33,092 nt of DNA from Nitrospira sp. (lineage in GTDB: Bacteria > Nitrospirota > Nitrospiria > Nitrospirales > Nitrospiraceae): contig VGXG01000025.1 of NCBI GenBank assembly GCA_016873395.1, forward strand, positions 1 through 33,092. Reading direction: 5' to 3'. The position numbers were made by a program, and so were the translations under genes. The notes below the pieces were generated by a model that was given only the letters and a program-made list of their open reading frames with translations, ran no database searches and was not told the DNA's origin. This document shows positions 8,273 to 15,254 of the stretch, one piece after another. How positions within the stretch are numbered: the first letter of the stretch is position 1; every line of letters begins with the position of its first letter.

Positions 8273-8440
8273 CGTGAAGCGTATTTCGTGAAGCGCGAGC
8301 AAAGGGTTTTCAGTCATCAGTTCTCAGTCGTCATGGTTCGACCTCTGCTCACCATGACCCTGAGCCTGTCGAAGGGTCAGTTCCGGAAACTGAACACGGA
8401 ATACTGACAACTGACGACTCATTGTGAACAACGCTTCACG
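8273..8440. repeat. nested heptamer inverted-repeat element 3 with a palindromic core
   Basis: The outermost words are CGTGAAGCG (8273-8281 and again at 8288) and CGCTTCACG (8432-8440). Inside are 7-nt words CAGTCAT, CAGTTCT and CAGTCGT facing AATACTG, ACAACTG and ACGACTC. The centre (8333-8378) holds a different element with the core CCCTGAGCCTGTCGAAGGG, a palindromic repeat type seen in many environmental bacterial genomes. It appears that one repeat has landed inside another. Confidence 0.72.
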
Positions 8441-8458
8441 ATCAACGGGAGATTATTC

Positions 8459-9550
8459 ATGATTCTTTTGAACCGGGCGATGACAGTCTCGGCGCGGGTG
8501 ACCGCAGCCTTGCAGCGGCCTGCGATCGATCACGGGGGGCCGGAGTTTGCGGTGCTCCTGCAGGGTATCCGAGAAAAGCTTCTCAAGGCCTTCGTGCCGG
8601 GAGCCGAGTCGGACTATACGGCAATCCTTTTGACCGGTTCAGGCAGCGCGGCGGTTGAGGCGGCGCTGCTCTCTTCGTTGCCGTACGGGAAACGACTGCT
8701 GGTCATCAACAACGGCATCTACGGCGATCAGATGGCATCCATGATCGGCGTGCACCGGCTCGGTGCGGCGGAGTTCAAGCTGGACTGGGGCGCAAGGCCT
8801 GATCCGGAAAAACTGCGACTGGCGCTCCGGCAGCACCCCGAAATCTATGCGGTGGCGATGACGCACCATGATCCCTCGACCGGCCTGCTCAATCCGGTCA
8901 GGGAGATCGCGGAAGTGGTGGATAGCCAGAACCGCGCCTTCATCGTGGACTCGGTGAGCAGCCTGGGGGGAGACGCGCTGGATATCGCCGGGGCGCACCT
9001 CTATATGGTGGCAGGAGCGCCGCAGGAATGTATCCAGGGGGTGCCCGGCGTCTCCTTCGTGCTGGTCCGCAAGGGCTTCATGGAGCGGATGAAGACCTAT
9101 CCCAAACGGTCCTGGTACCTGCACCTCCCCCATTATTACGAGTCCGAGGAGCAGGGGAGCATCCCCTTCACGCCGGCGGCGCAAGTCTATGCTGCGTTCG
9201 ACGAGGCTCTGACCGAGTTGCTGGACGAAGGGGTTGCCAACCGCATCCAGCGCTATAAAAAGGCCGCCGCCGTAATCCGTCAAAAGATGAACACGTTGGG
9301 GCTGAAGCCGCTCCTGCCGGTTGAATTCCAATCCAATAGCCTCACGGCCTATCACCTCCCCTCGGGCCTGACCTACCAGTCGCTGCACGACCGTCTGAAG
9401 GAGCAAGGCTATCTCATCCATCCCGGCCAGGGGCCGCTGGAGTCCAAGATCTTCCGGGTGGCCCACATGGGCGCCTTGAGCCCACAGGATGTCGAAGGCT
9501 TCCTCACGGCCTTCCAGCGAGCGCTGGAATCCGCTGCCGTCCGGTCGTAA
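8459..9550 (+). CDS. PhnW-like class V aminotransferase homologue lacking the PLP lysine
   Basis: The 363 residues align end to end with 2-aminoethylphosphonate:pyruvate transaminase (PhnW, 367 residues in Salmonella). Conserved features are LLTGSGSAAVEAAL (PLP phosphate loop) near 60, the THHDPSTGLLNP segment near 140, the PLP-N1 aspartate in FIVDSVSSLGG near 163, and the substrate arginine in IFRVAHMG near 338. In PhnW the Schiff-base lysine sits in SANKCIQGVPG. Here the same spot reads APQECIQGVPG, so Lys is Glu (codon GAA). The N-terminal TPGP motif is also changed, to NRAM. The frame is otherwise intact, so this may be a lysine-less PLP/PMP enzyme, a structural partner of the decarboxylase, or an early pseudoenzyme. 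GGGAGA precedes the ATG. Confidence 0.82.
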   Translation: MILLNRAMTVSARVTAALQRPAIDHGGPEFAVLLQGIREKLLKAFVPGAESDYTAILLTGSGSAAVEAALLSSLPYGKRLLVINNGIYGDQMASMIGVHRLGAAEFKLDWGARPDPEKLRLALRQHPEIYAVAMTHHDPSTGLLNPVREIAEVVDSQNRAFIVDSVSSLGGDALDIAGAHLYMVAGAPQECIQGVPGVSFVLVRKGFMERMKTYPKRSWYLHLPHYYESEEQGSIPFTPAAQVYAAFDEALTELLDEGVANRIQRYKKAAAVIRQKMNTLGLKPLLPVEFQSNSLTAYHLPSGLTYQSLHDRLKEQGYLIHPGQGPLESKIFRVAHMGALSPQDVEGFLTAFQRALESAAVRS

Positions 9551-9603
9551 CGATCGGCTTGCCGGGACGAGTGCCGTTCCAACTCTCTTCGACGAGATTC
9601 TCG

Positions 9604-9690
9604 CCCCCCTTACCTTCATCCTCTCCCCCCGGGAACCCGTTGCTCTTTCTGATGCAACGGGTGATGGGGAGAGGGTTAGGGTGAGGGGGC
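9604..9690. repeat. nested inverted-repeat element 4 (CCCTCTCCCC type with ACCCGTTGC core)
   Basis: The outer arms are CCCTTACCTTCATCCTCTCC and GGGGAGAGGGTTAGGGTGAG, of the CCCTCACCCTAACCC-like class common in bacterial spacers. Nested inside is ACCCGTTGC (9635-9643) and its exact complement GCAACGGGT (9654-9662). The same inner pair occurs in element 10 at 25211-25237. It may also act as terminator of the upstream genes. Confidence 0.75.
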
Positions 9691-10327
9691 ATTTTCAAAG
9701 CAACCGGCAACAAATGGAGCAGTCTTTTCCCGAATTCCGACCGCACTTGGTCGGAATGGAGATTGATGCAAAAAGGACAGAGGACATGCACAAAAGGATA
9801 ATGCCGGGAAGAACAGCAATTGAGTGGGAAAGCTGGCAGACTCTATAAGTGGTTAAAACTGAGCGTATTTTTAGCCGAAGGGAACAGTCCGGCAAGTGTG
9901 GCATAGTCATTGCTGTCTATTCAGCGCAACGGAACGCTCAGCGTCAGCGCAGCCGAAGGGCAAGCCCCGCTCGTTCGACCCCGAGGCTCTCGACGGGCCG
10001 GGATGGCAGGGTAGTCGAAGGATTGACATCGGGGGAGGATGAGAATACAAATGCACTGCCGGTCCTGCCAGGGGAGTTGCTCAACGATGCTCCACGACTT
10101 GGCCGATAGGCAGGCGTTCCGCTTGCACTCACTCACTCACTCTAACCATCTAAATCCTTCGCTCGCCCTCTCGCCAGTAGCCGCCGGCGCTGCCTGGCAT
10201 GCGCCCGCGATCTGCGCTCTCTCACCTGCTTCGACAGCTACCGGGGATGCCTCTGGTCCGATGGGCCGAGCGAATAGAGGTGATGTTAGGCTGAGCATGC
10301 ACATGGTTCAGTGAGGAAGGATTAACT
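9691..10327. other. long stretch without a convincing gene
   Basis: About 640 bases hold no reading frame with codon use like its neighbours. What can be seen is a perfect 9-bp hairpin at 9734-9757 (ATTCCGACC and GGTCGGAAT, loop GCACTT), a degenerate GTTCGACC...CTCTCGACGGG palindrome-like segment near 9980-10000, and a short CACT tandem run near 10125-10140. The last bases before 10328 contain GAGGAAGG, the ribosome-binding site of the next gene. It may be decayed mobile DNA, but I cannot identify a source. Confidence 0.5.
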
Positions 10328-11407
10328 ATGTGGACAGACAGAAAACGCTCCTTCAGCACTTCTCGGCTTCTCGTGGGTGTTGCGGTGTGCCTGATGGTGA
10401 ACAGTCTGTCGGCCTGTGCGACCCAACGTCTCAGCTTTACGATGCAGGCGCCGGCTAACACGAACTTGAAGGCGAAGGGCGTGCAGTCGCTCGCTGTGTC
10501 CGATTTTGATGGACCGGGGGAAGCAGGACAGAAGGTGGCGGAATTTTTCACGGCGAAGCTGGCCGAAGGCCAATACTTCAAGGTGGTCGAGCGTGAGAAA
10601 CTCCTGGCTATGGAGAAAGAACAAGCGCTGGGTATGACCGGGGTGGTGGATGAAAAAATGGCAGCCAAAGCAGGGAAACTGCTGGGAGTTGACGCGCTTG
10701 TGGTTGGCAAAGTGCCAGCCTACTCGGTGAAGGATGGTCAATATACCAGAACTGTCATGCAGTCCAGAGCGACGGGGACCTATCGAACTGAGTGCAATGA
10801 CGAGGGGAAATGTTACAAAGTTCCGAACTATGAGGAGGTCCCGGTGCAGGAACACCATCATATCCGCAACGGGGTGGTCACTGTGTCTTACCGAGTCATT
10901 CGAGCGGAGACCGGGGAGGTTCTGGTCGGGAGGCAAGAGACGGAAACATACAAGTATGACACGGGCAACCCCCCTTCGGCGGGCTTCCTGCTAGGCAGTC
11001 AGCGGGAGCTCGGACAGGAGGAAGTGCTGACCGCGCTGGCCCAAAATGTGGTTGCCAAGCTTGCTACTGACGTTCAGCCGCATCAGATCCGGGTTGACCG
11101 GGAGTTTGAGAACGGCGGTTGGCTCTTCGGTGACAGTGCTGTCAAGCAAGGGATTGAATTCGTCAGAGCGAACCGACTGGAAGATGCCATCCAGCGATGG
11201 GAAGCAGTTGTGAAAAACGATCCACAGAACAGCTCAGCCCACTACAATCTTGGCCTTGCCTATGAACTGGCGGGCAATTTCGAAAAAGCCGAACAGGCCT
11301 ATCGGGTCGCTGAGCAGATCAGCCCTGAGGCCAGATACATCCATGCCGTATCGACGGTAAAAAAATCTGCTGAGGCGCAAAAGAAACTCGAAACGCAGAC
11401 GAAATGA
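10328..11407 (+). CDS. CsgG-like lipoprotein with C-terminal TPR unit
   Basis: The 359-residue protein starts with a basic n-region and hydrophobic core ending in the lipobox L27-S-A-C30, so it should be lipidated at Cys30. Residues about 50-250 resemble the CsgG/LpoB-type fold: SLAVSDFDGPGEAGQKVAEF, then FKVVEREKLLAME, LLGVDALVVGKV and a pair of strands ending VSYRVIRAETGEVL. Residues about 275-335 form TPR-type helices (AVKQGIEFVRANRLEDAIQRWEAVVKNDP, SAHYNLGLAYELAGNFEKAEQAY). CsgG proper forms an outer-membrane secretion pore for curli; many relatives only share the fold. No curli genes lie nearby, so a pore role is doubtful, and a scaffold or regulator of an envelope machine is as likely. 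Ribosome-binding site GAGGAAGG. Confidence 0.85.
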   Translation: MWTDRKRSFSTSRLLVGVAVCLMVNSLSACATQRLSFTMQAPANTNLKAKGVQSLAVSDFDGPGEAGQKVAEFFTAKLAEGQYFKVVEREKLLAMEKEQALGMTGVVDEKMAAKAGKLLGVDALVVGKVPAYSVKDGQYTRTVMQSRATGTYRTECNDEGKCYKVPNYEEVPVQEHHHIRNGVVTVSYRVIRAETGEVLVGRQETETYKYDTGNPPSAGFLLGSQRELGQEEVLTALAQNVVAKLATDVQPHQIRVDREFENGGWLFGDSAVKQGIEFVRANRLEDAIQRWEAVVKNDPQNSSAHYNLGLAYELAGNFEKAEQAYRVAEQISPEARYIHAVSTVKKSAEAQKKLETQTK

Positions 11408-11462
11408 GCGCAAAGGGTCATGGCAGGGAACCACTTAAAGAGACGAAGACCAGGAGACTGAA

Positions 11463-11798
11463 ATGCGCACCCCACTATTCTGGATGAAATTCATTTGCTG
11501 GTACAAAGGACGGCAAGATGGGAAGGATGGGATTCCGCCAAAGAATGCGACGGCCTCACCGCAGTGGGAAACGGAATTGCGCAACCGTTACGAAAGCACG
11601 GTGAGAGAAATTGCAGAGAGGTTTGATTCCGAAGAATCAGTCCTCTGCCAGAAATACAAAGCGACAATCGAGAAGGCGGTCCGGACAGAAATGGAGTGCA
11701 AAGAGATTGCGGCAAGCCTAAAGAAGCACGGTCGGAATCAGCTTGATTCCAAGATTAGGGTAGCGAGGATGGGGTCAGGTCTTGACTTTGCCAATTGA
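11463..11798 (+). CDS. hypothetical coiled-coil-like protein, 3' end formed by a repeat
   Basis: A 111-residue frame begins at an ATG with AGGAG six bases upstream, 55 bases after the CsgG-like gene, so it may be in the same transcript. Residues about 35-95 are charged and helical (RNRYESTVREIAERFDSEES, KYKATIEKAVRTEME), consistent with a coiled coil. The N-terminus has an aromatic, mildly hydrophobic segment (PLFWMKFICWYK). The last residues, MGSGLDFAN, are encoded by a GGGGTCAGGTCTTGAC repeat of the RAYT-associated kind, so the true C-terminus was probably lost. I do not recognise the family. Confidence 0.5.
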   Translation: MRTPLFWMKFICWYKGRQDGKDGIPPKNATASPQWETELRNRYESTVREIAERFDSEESVLCQKYKATIEKAVRTEMECKEIAASLKKHGRNQLDSKIRVARMGSGLDFAN

Positions 11799-11862
11799 GG
11801 GACCTACCCTGCCAGCATCAGATGTCAACAGAGAAATGGGGACAGGCTGATTTGTTGGAGGG
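11769..11862. repeat. RAYT/IS200-associated REP-like motifs
   Basis: ATGGGGTCAGGTCTTGACTT (from 11769) and AAATGGGGACAGGCTGATTT (from 11833) are two words that commonly flank REP-associated Y1 transposase (RAYT) genes in many bacteria. No transposase is present, so these are probably leftovers. The first copy supplies the end of the hypothetical gene at 11463. Confidence 0.45.
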
Positions 11863-11925
11863 GGAGAGGATTGCAGGGATAAGGAGGGAGGAGTTTTTAG
11901 GGGGAGGAAAGGTTTCTGGAGTCTT

Positions 11926-12045
11926 TCACTCCTCGGGTAGGCGACATCCCCCTTTGTCGCTGAAGCGCTCGTACACCTCGAATTTCGTTTCCAGTTTCAG
12001 GAGCCGATGGTCCGGATCGCAAACGATCCGGCCGAGTTCCCGCAT
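11926..12045 (-). CDS. small or decayed protein fragment
   Basis: From an ATG at 12045 the minus strand reads 39 residues (MRELGRIVCDPDHRLLKLET and on to RLPEE) and then stops. The same frame stays open upstream to about 12187, adding protein-like sequence (TSDSELVVILTDA) but without ATG, GTG or TTG, so the gene may have lost its 5' end. The upstream open part overlaps the 3' end of the 37-residue membrane peptide gene. No family is recognised. It follows the minus-strand cluster of small genes and might be its last, truncated member. Confidence 0.35.
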   Translation of the reverse strand: MRELGRIVCDPDHRLLKLETKFEVYERFSDKGGCRLPEE

Positions 12046-12160
12046 AGCATCAGTCAGGATTACGACAAGCTCCGAATCGCTAGTTTGCCCCGTGACAGGA
12101 TGACCGAAAGCGGGTGTAAAGAGGGGGACCGACCAACGCCCAGGCGATATGAGGGCGACC

Positions 12161-12274
12161 CTACTTTTGGTGGCGTTTCTTGTAGTCCCTATACAGCGTC
12201 GGGCCAGCTAAAATGAGCGCGATGACCAGGACGCCAACCATGAGGACCACCAGATTAAGTTCCCGCAGGTCCAT
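12161..12274 (-). CDS. 37-residue single-pass membrane peptide
   Basis: The ATG at 12274 is preceded by a strong ribosome-binding site (AAAGGAGATAGCAACA). The product opens MDLRELN, has one hydrophobic helix at about residues 8-25 (VVLMVGVLVIALILAGPTL) and ends in a basic cytoplasmic-type tail (YRDYKKRHQK). This is the positive-inside pattern for an N-out small membrane protein. Its start lies inside the 3' end of the 69-residue gene upstream (20-bp overlap), so the two are likely co-translated. Such peptides often modulate larger membrane complexes; nothing here shows the partner. Confidence 0.7.
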   Translation of the reverse strand: MDLRELNLVVLMVGVLVIALILAGPTLYRDYKKRHQK

Positions 12275-12464
12275 TGTTGCTATCTCCTTTCAGGAGCCAC
12301 AAGCCCGTTGCGAGGAGCCCGACATATACCAGCAGCCCCAAAAGAAACACTCCGAGTTGAAAGGGCTGATCGCTGAGGAATTGACCAACTGCAAGGCCGC
12401 CCAACATGATATTGGCTGTCCCTGCGAGCTTGTCGGCCAGGAATTCCCGCTGCTCTTTGTTCAC
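12255..12464 (-). CDS. 69-residue two-helix membrane protein
   Basis: From a GTG at 12464 the product starts with a polar amphipathic helix (NKEQREFLADKLAGTAN). It then shows two hydrophobic helices, at about residues 18-32 (IMLGGLAVGQFL) and 37-58 (LGVFLLGLLVYVGLLATGLWLL), and ends with a short polar tail. Size and layout recall small two-helix bacterial proteins of unknown function whose first line reads 'lgk..d.ak....g'. No ATG is available near the conserved-looking N-terminus, and no strong ribosome-binding site is visible. It overlaps the downstream 37-residue gene and lies in the minus-strand small-gene cluster. Confidence 0.65.
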   Translation of the reverse strand: MNKEQREFLADKLAGTANIMLGGLAVGQFLSDQPFQLGVFLLGLLVYVGLLATGLWLLKGDSNNGPAGT

Positions 12465-12570
12465 ACTGCCAAATCGTACTCCGGTTTCCCAACCCCGTCA
12501 AATCAGGTTCGGCATTTGCTGCTGTGAGGCTGTGTTGCGCGGGGTTCTTGCTTCTTTCCTCTATGGCTAC

Positions 12571-12843
12571 CTACTCCTCCGGCATCCGATCCACCACGCG
12601 GTCCCATTCTTTGATGGCAGGCTTCACATGGTGGTCCAGGTGGGTGAGGGCCACGTAGAGGCGGCCTTCGTACACGTCCCGCTTTTCGTCGTCGAGAGGA
12701 AGCACGTTCAGCACACCGGCAAGATTGTGAACCTCCTCGACCGCTTCCAGGATGTCCTGCATGTGATGCTCCAGCGCTACGCTGGAAGCGGATAGTAAGG
12801 ATGTTTTCTCAACCAGCGTGGTCTGGGTTCTTTTCTTAATCAT
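12571..12843 (-). CDS. hypothetical helical protein, 90 residues
   Basis: The ATG at 12843, with AAGGG about nine bases upstream, is preferred over one at 12903 that would sit inside the neighbouring gene. The product is soluble and helical: a basic start (MIKKRTQTTLVEK), then ALEHHMQDILEAVEEVHNLAGVLNVL and a second helical half with HLDHHVKPAIKEWDRVVD. The His- and Asp-rich helices could bind metal, but this is only an impression. It overlaps the 67-residue gene by eight bases, showing translational coupling. No family recognised. Confidence 0.68.
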   Translation of the reverse strand: MIKKRTQTTLVEKTSLLSASSVALEHHMQDILEAVEEVHNLAGVLNVLPLDDEKRDVYEGRLYVALTHLDHHVKPAIKEWDRVVDRMPEE

Positions 12844-13039
12844 GGTGTTTTCCCTTCTTGAGCCGCCGCTCGATGTTTTCCGCGGTGCGCTTCCATGCAG
12901 CAATCTCGATCTTCCAGTGCCTGATCAGTCCTTCATCCGGAGAGAGCCGGCTGAGTTCCGCTTCGACCTTTTTCTGGTGCAGCCGGATCATCTCACGTAA
13001 GCCTTCGAGCCTGGCCCGCAGTTGCTTATTCTTTCCCAT
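12836..13039 (-). CDS. hypothetical coiled-coil protein, 67 residues
   Basis: The start at 13039 has GAAGG a few bases upstream and a consensus-like promoter right behind it. The 67 residues are highly charged and helical, with a heptad-like run (LRARLEGLREMIRLHQKKVE) and a basic C-terminus (ENIERRLKKGKHHD). This suggests a short coiled coil or helical hairpin that may dimerise with the 90-residue product. Its stop overlaps the next start by eight bases. It is the first gene of the minus-strand small-gene cluster. Function unknown. Confidence 0.65.
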   Translation of the reverse strand: MGKNKQLRARLEGLREMIRLHQKKVEAELSRLSPDEGLIRHWKIEIAAWKRTAENIERRLKKGKHHD

Positions 13040-13059
13040 GTTGCCTTCAAGGTGGAGCT

Positions 13060-13088
13060 ACTCTAACGGTCCTTACTCAGGGTGTCAA
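13060..13088 (-). promoter_or_regulatory. sigma70-type promoter of the small-gene cluster
   Basis: On the minus strand a perfect TTGACA (13083-13088) is followed after 17 bases by TAGAGT (13060-13065). The start would fall near 13053, leaving a very short leader that contains the GAAGG ribosome-binding site of the 67-residue gene. The cstA gene starts in the opposite direction 74 bases away. Confidence 0.6.
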
Positions 13089-13161
13089 TTCCGTGGCTAC
13101 TGGGACGACGGCATGAGGCCCATTTACAGCACCCGACCGGCTTGTTAGGATACCGCTCGCT

Positions 13162-15156
13162 ATGAAGCGTGGCCTGATGCTTGCGTGGCTCTTCCTCGCT
13201 GTGCTCTGCGCAGTGGCCTTCGGCTTCGTCACGGGCCTCTTCAACCCGGATGAGAAGGTGAACGGCCTGTGGCTGGTCGTGGCCGCTGCCTGTTTCTACG
13301 TCCTGGCCTTCCGTTTTTACGGCCGCTTTCTGGCGCGCCGCGTGGTCGAGTTGGACGATCAGCGCGTGACCCCCGCGCACCGGCTGCAGGACAACAAGAA
13401 TTTTTATCCCGCGAACAAGTACGTGCTTTTCGGCCACCACTTTGCAGCGATTGCCGGGGCCGGGCCTTTGCTGGGGCCGGTGCTGGCCGCGCAGTTCGGC
13501 TATCTCCCCGGATTCCTCTGGCTGGTGATCGGAGCGGTCCTGGCCGGGGCGGTGCAGGACTTCATCGTCCTTGTCGCCTCAATGAGACGCAACGGCCGGT
13601 CCTTGCCGGAGATCGCGCGGGATGAGGTCGGGGTCATCACCGGCACGACGAGCGCGGTCGCGGTCCTGTTCATCGTGGTGGTGGCCTTGGCGGGATTGGG
13701 CCTGGCCGTCGTCAACGCCCTGTACCGGAACGCCTGGGGGACCTTCACGATCGCCATGACAATTCCCATCGGGTTCCTGATGGGGTTTTATCTGGAAAAG
13801 TTCCGCCCCGGCCGCGTCGGGGAGATGACGGCCATTGGCGTGGTCCTGCTCCTGCTGGCGGTGGTGGCTGGGCGGATCGTGGCTCAGTCCGACTTTTCCG
13901 GTTGGTTTCATTTCGAGCGTCCCACGTTGGTCTGGCTGCTGGCCGGCTACGGGTTCCTGGCTTCCATCCTGCCCGGCTGGATGCTGCTGGACCCGCGCGG
14001 CTATCTCTCGACCTTCATGAAGATCGGCGTGGTCCTGCTGCTGGGCCTGGGGGTCATTGCGATGGCGCCGACAATCGAGATGCCGCGGGTCACCACGTTC
14101 GTACAGGGCGGCGGGCCGATCATTCCCGGCACGCTCTTCCCTTTCCTGTTCGTCACGATCGCCTGCGGGGCGATCTCCGGCTTCCATTCATTGGTTGCAT
14201 CCGGCACGACCCCGAAGATGATTGCGCGGGAGTCCTACGCCGTCGTCGGGTACGGGGCGATGCTGATGGAAAGCTTCGTGGGCGTGATGGCGCTGATCGC
14301 CGCTTCCGTCCTGGTGCCCGGCGATTACCTGGCCATCAATACCCTCCTGTCGGCCGATGCGCTGGCCGCGATGGGCTTTCCGACGGAGCGGCTGACGGAG
14401 CTGTCCCGGCTGGTGGAGGTGGAGATCGCAGGCCGGCCCGGCGGGGCCGTGTCGCTGGCCGTCGGCATGGCTTCGATCTTTTCCGGTCTGCCCGGCATGG
14501 CGCACCTGATGGCCTACTGGTATCAGTTCGCGCTGCTGTTCGAGGCCCTGTTCATCCTGACGACGATCGACGCCGGCACGCGGGTCGCGCGCTATCTGGT
14601 CCAGGAAATGGGCGGACGCCTGTACGCGCCGTTACGCCGGTTTACCTGGTGGCCGGGCGTGATCGCCAGCAGCGCCGCCGTCGTGGGCGCCTGGGGCTAC
14701 TTGATCGGGACCGGCAGCATCTCCACGATCTGGCCCATGTTCGGCGCGGCGAATCAATTGCTCGGCACGCTGGCCCTCTGCATCGGGACGACGGTGCTGA
14801 TCAAGATGCGCAAGGCCCGCTACCTGTGGATCACCGTCGGACCCATGCTGTTCGTGGGCGCCATCACGCTCACCGCCTCCTACGAGCTCTTGATGCTGTT
14901 CCTGAACGAGGCTGCGGCAGCCGGGGACTCCGGGCAGGTCGTGGCCCTCTACTTGGACGCGGCGCTGGTCGGGGTCGTCGCGCTCCTTGCCGTGATCGTG
15001 CTGGTGGACAGTGTCCGGCAATGGTACGGGTACCTGGTGCAGGGACGGCCCTTCACCTCGAGCGAAGTGGTCTTTGGCACGGACATGGCGCCGCTCGGAG
15101 GCGGGGCGCCGGCCGGACGCGAGGGATTGACGATCACGATTGATCGGTGTTGTTAA
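13162..15156 (+). CDS. cstA: CstA-family carbon-starvation transporter
   Basis: The 664-residue polytopic protein has about 16 hydrophobic segments. It shows the CstA N-terminal block: FYGRFLARRVVELDD, the TPAHRLQDNKNFYPANKYVLFGHHFAAIAGAGPL-type region at about residues 73-105, and AGAVQDFIVLVASMRRNGRSLPEIARDE. GAISGFHSLVASGTTPK at about 335-350 and the closing TM block are also typical. Family members import peptides or pyruvate in starving cells. Length is slightly below E. coli CstA (701). It is preceded by a weak AGGA and shares a 122-bp divergent spacer with the small-gene cluster. No btsSR-type sensor pair is next to it. Confidence 0.93.
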   Translation: MKRGLMLAWLFLAVLCAVAFGFVTGLFNPDEKVNGLWLVVAAACFYVLAFRFYGRFLARRVVELDDQRVTPAHRLQDNKNFYPANKYVLFGHHFAAIAGAGPLLGPVLAAQFGYLPGFLWLVIGAVLAGAVQDFIVLVASMRRNGRSLPEIARDEVGVITGTTSAVAVLFIVVVALAGLGLAVVNALYRNAWGTFTIAMTIPIGFLMGFYLEKFRPGRVGEMTAIGVVLLLLAVVAGRIVAQSDFSGWFHFERPTLVWLLAGYGFLASILPGWMLLDPRGYLSTFMKIGVVLLLGLGVIAMAPTIEMPRVTTFVQGGGPIIPGTLFPFLFVTIACGAISGFHSLVASGTTPKMIARESYAVVGYGAMLMESFVGVMALIAASVLVPGDYLAINTLLSADALAAMGFPTERLTELSRLVEVEIAGRPGGAVSLAVGMASIFSGLPGMAHLMAYWYQFALLFEALFILTTIDAGTRVARYLVQEMGGRLYAPLRRFTWWPGVIASSAAVVGAWGYLIGTGSISTIWPMFGAANQLLGTLALCIGTTVLIKMRKARYLWITVGPMLFVGAITLTASYELLMLFLNEAAAAGDSGQVVALYLDAALVGVVALLAVIVLVDSVRQWYGYLVQGRPFTSSEVVFGTDMAPLGGGAPAGREGLTITIDRCC

Positions 15157-15161
15157 CAAAA

Positions 15162-15230
15162 GGCTAGGGGCGAGAGGCGAGAGGTAAAAGATCGGACCTT
15201 CCCCAAGCCACTAGCCACTAGCCCCGCGCC
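15162..15230. repeat. heptamer inverted-repeat spacer element 5
   Basis: Left-arm words AGGCTAG, GGGCGAG, AGGCGAG and AGGTAAA face AAGCCAC, TAGCCAC and TAGCCCC. It fills the spacer between cstA and yajQ, and the same vocabulary occurs in the elements at 27932 and inside murG at 31266. Confidence 0.72.
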
Positions 15231-15254
15231 CGTTAGGAATTGAAGGAGAGCAAT

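Noticed and set aside
13902-15143. A 413-codon plus-strand frame inside cstA
   Set aside because: The composition is Arg/Gly/Asp-rich and it lies within the well-conserved CstA frame.
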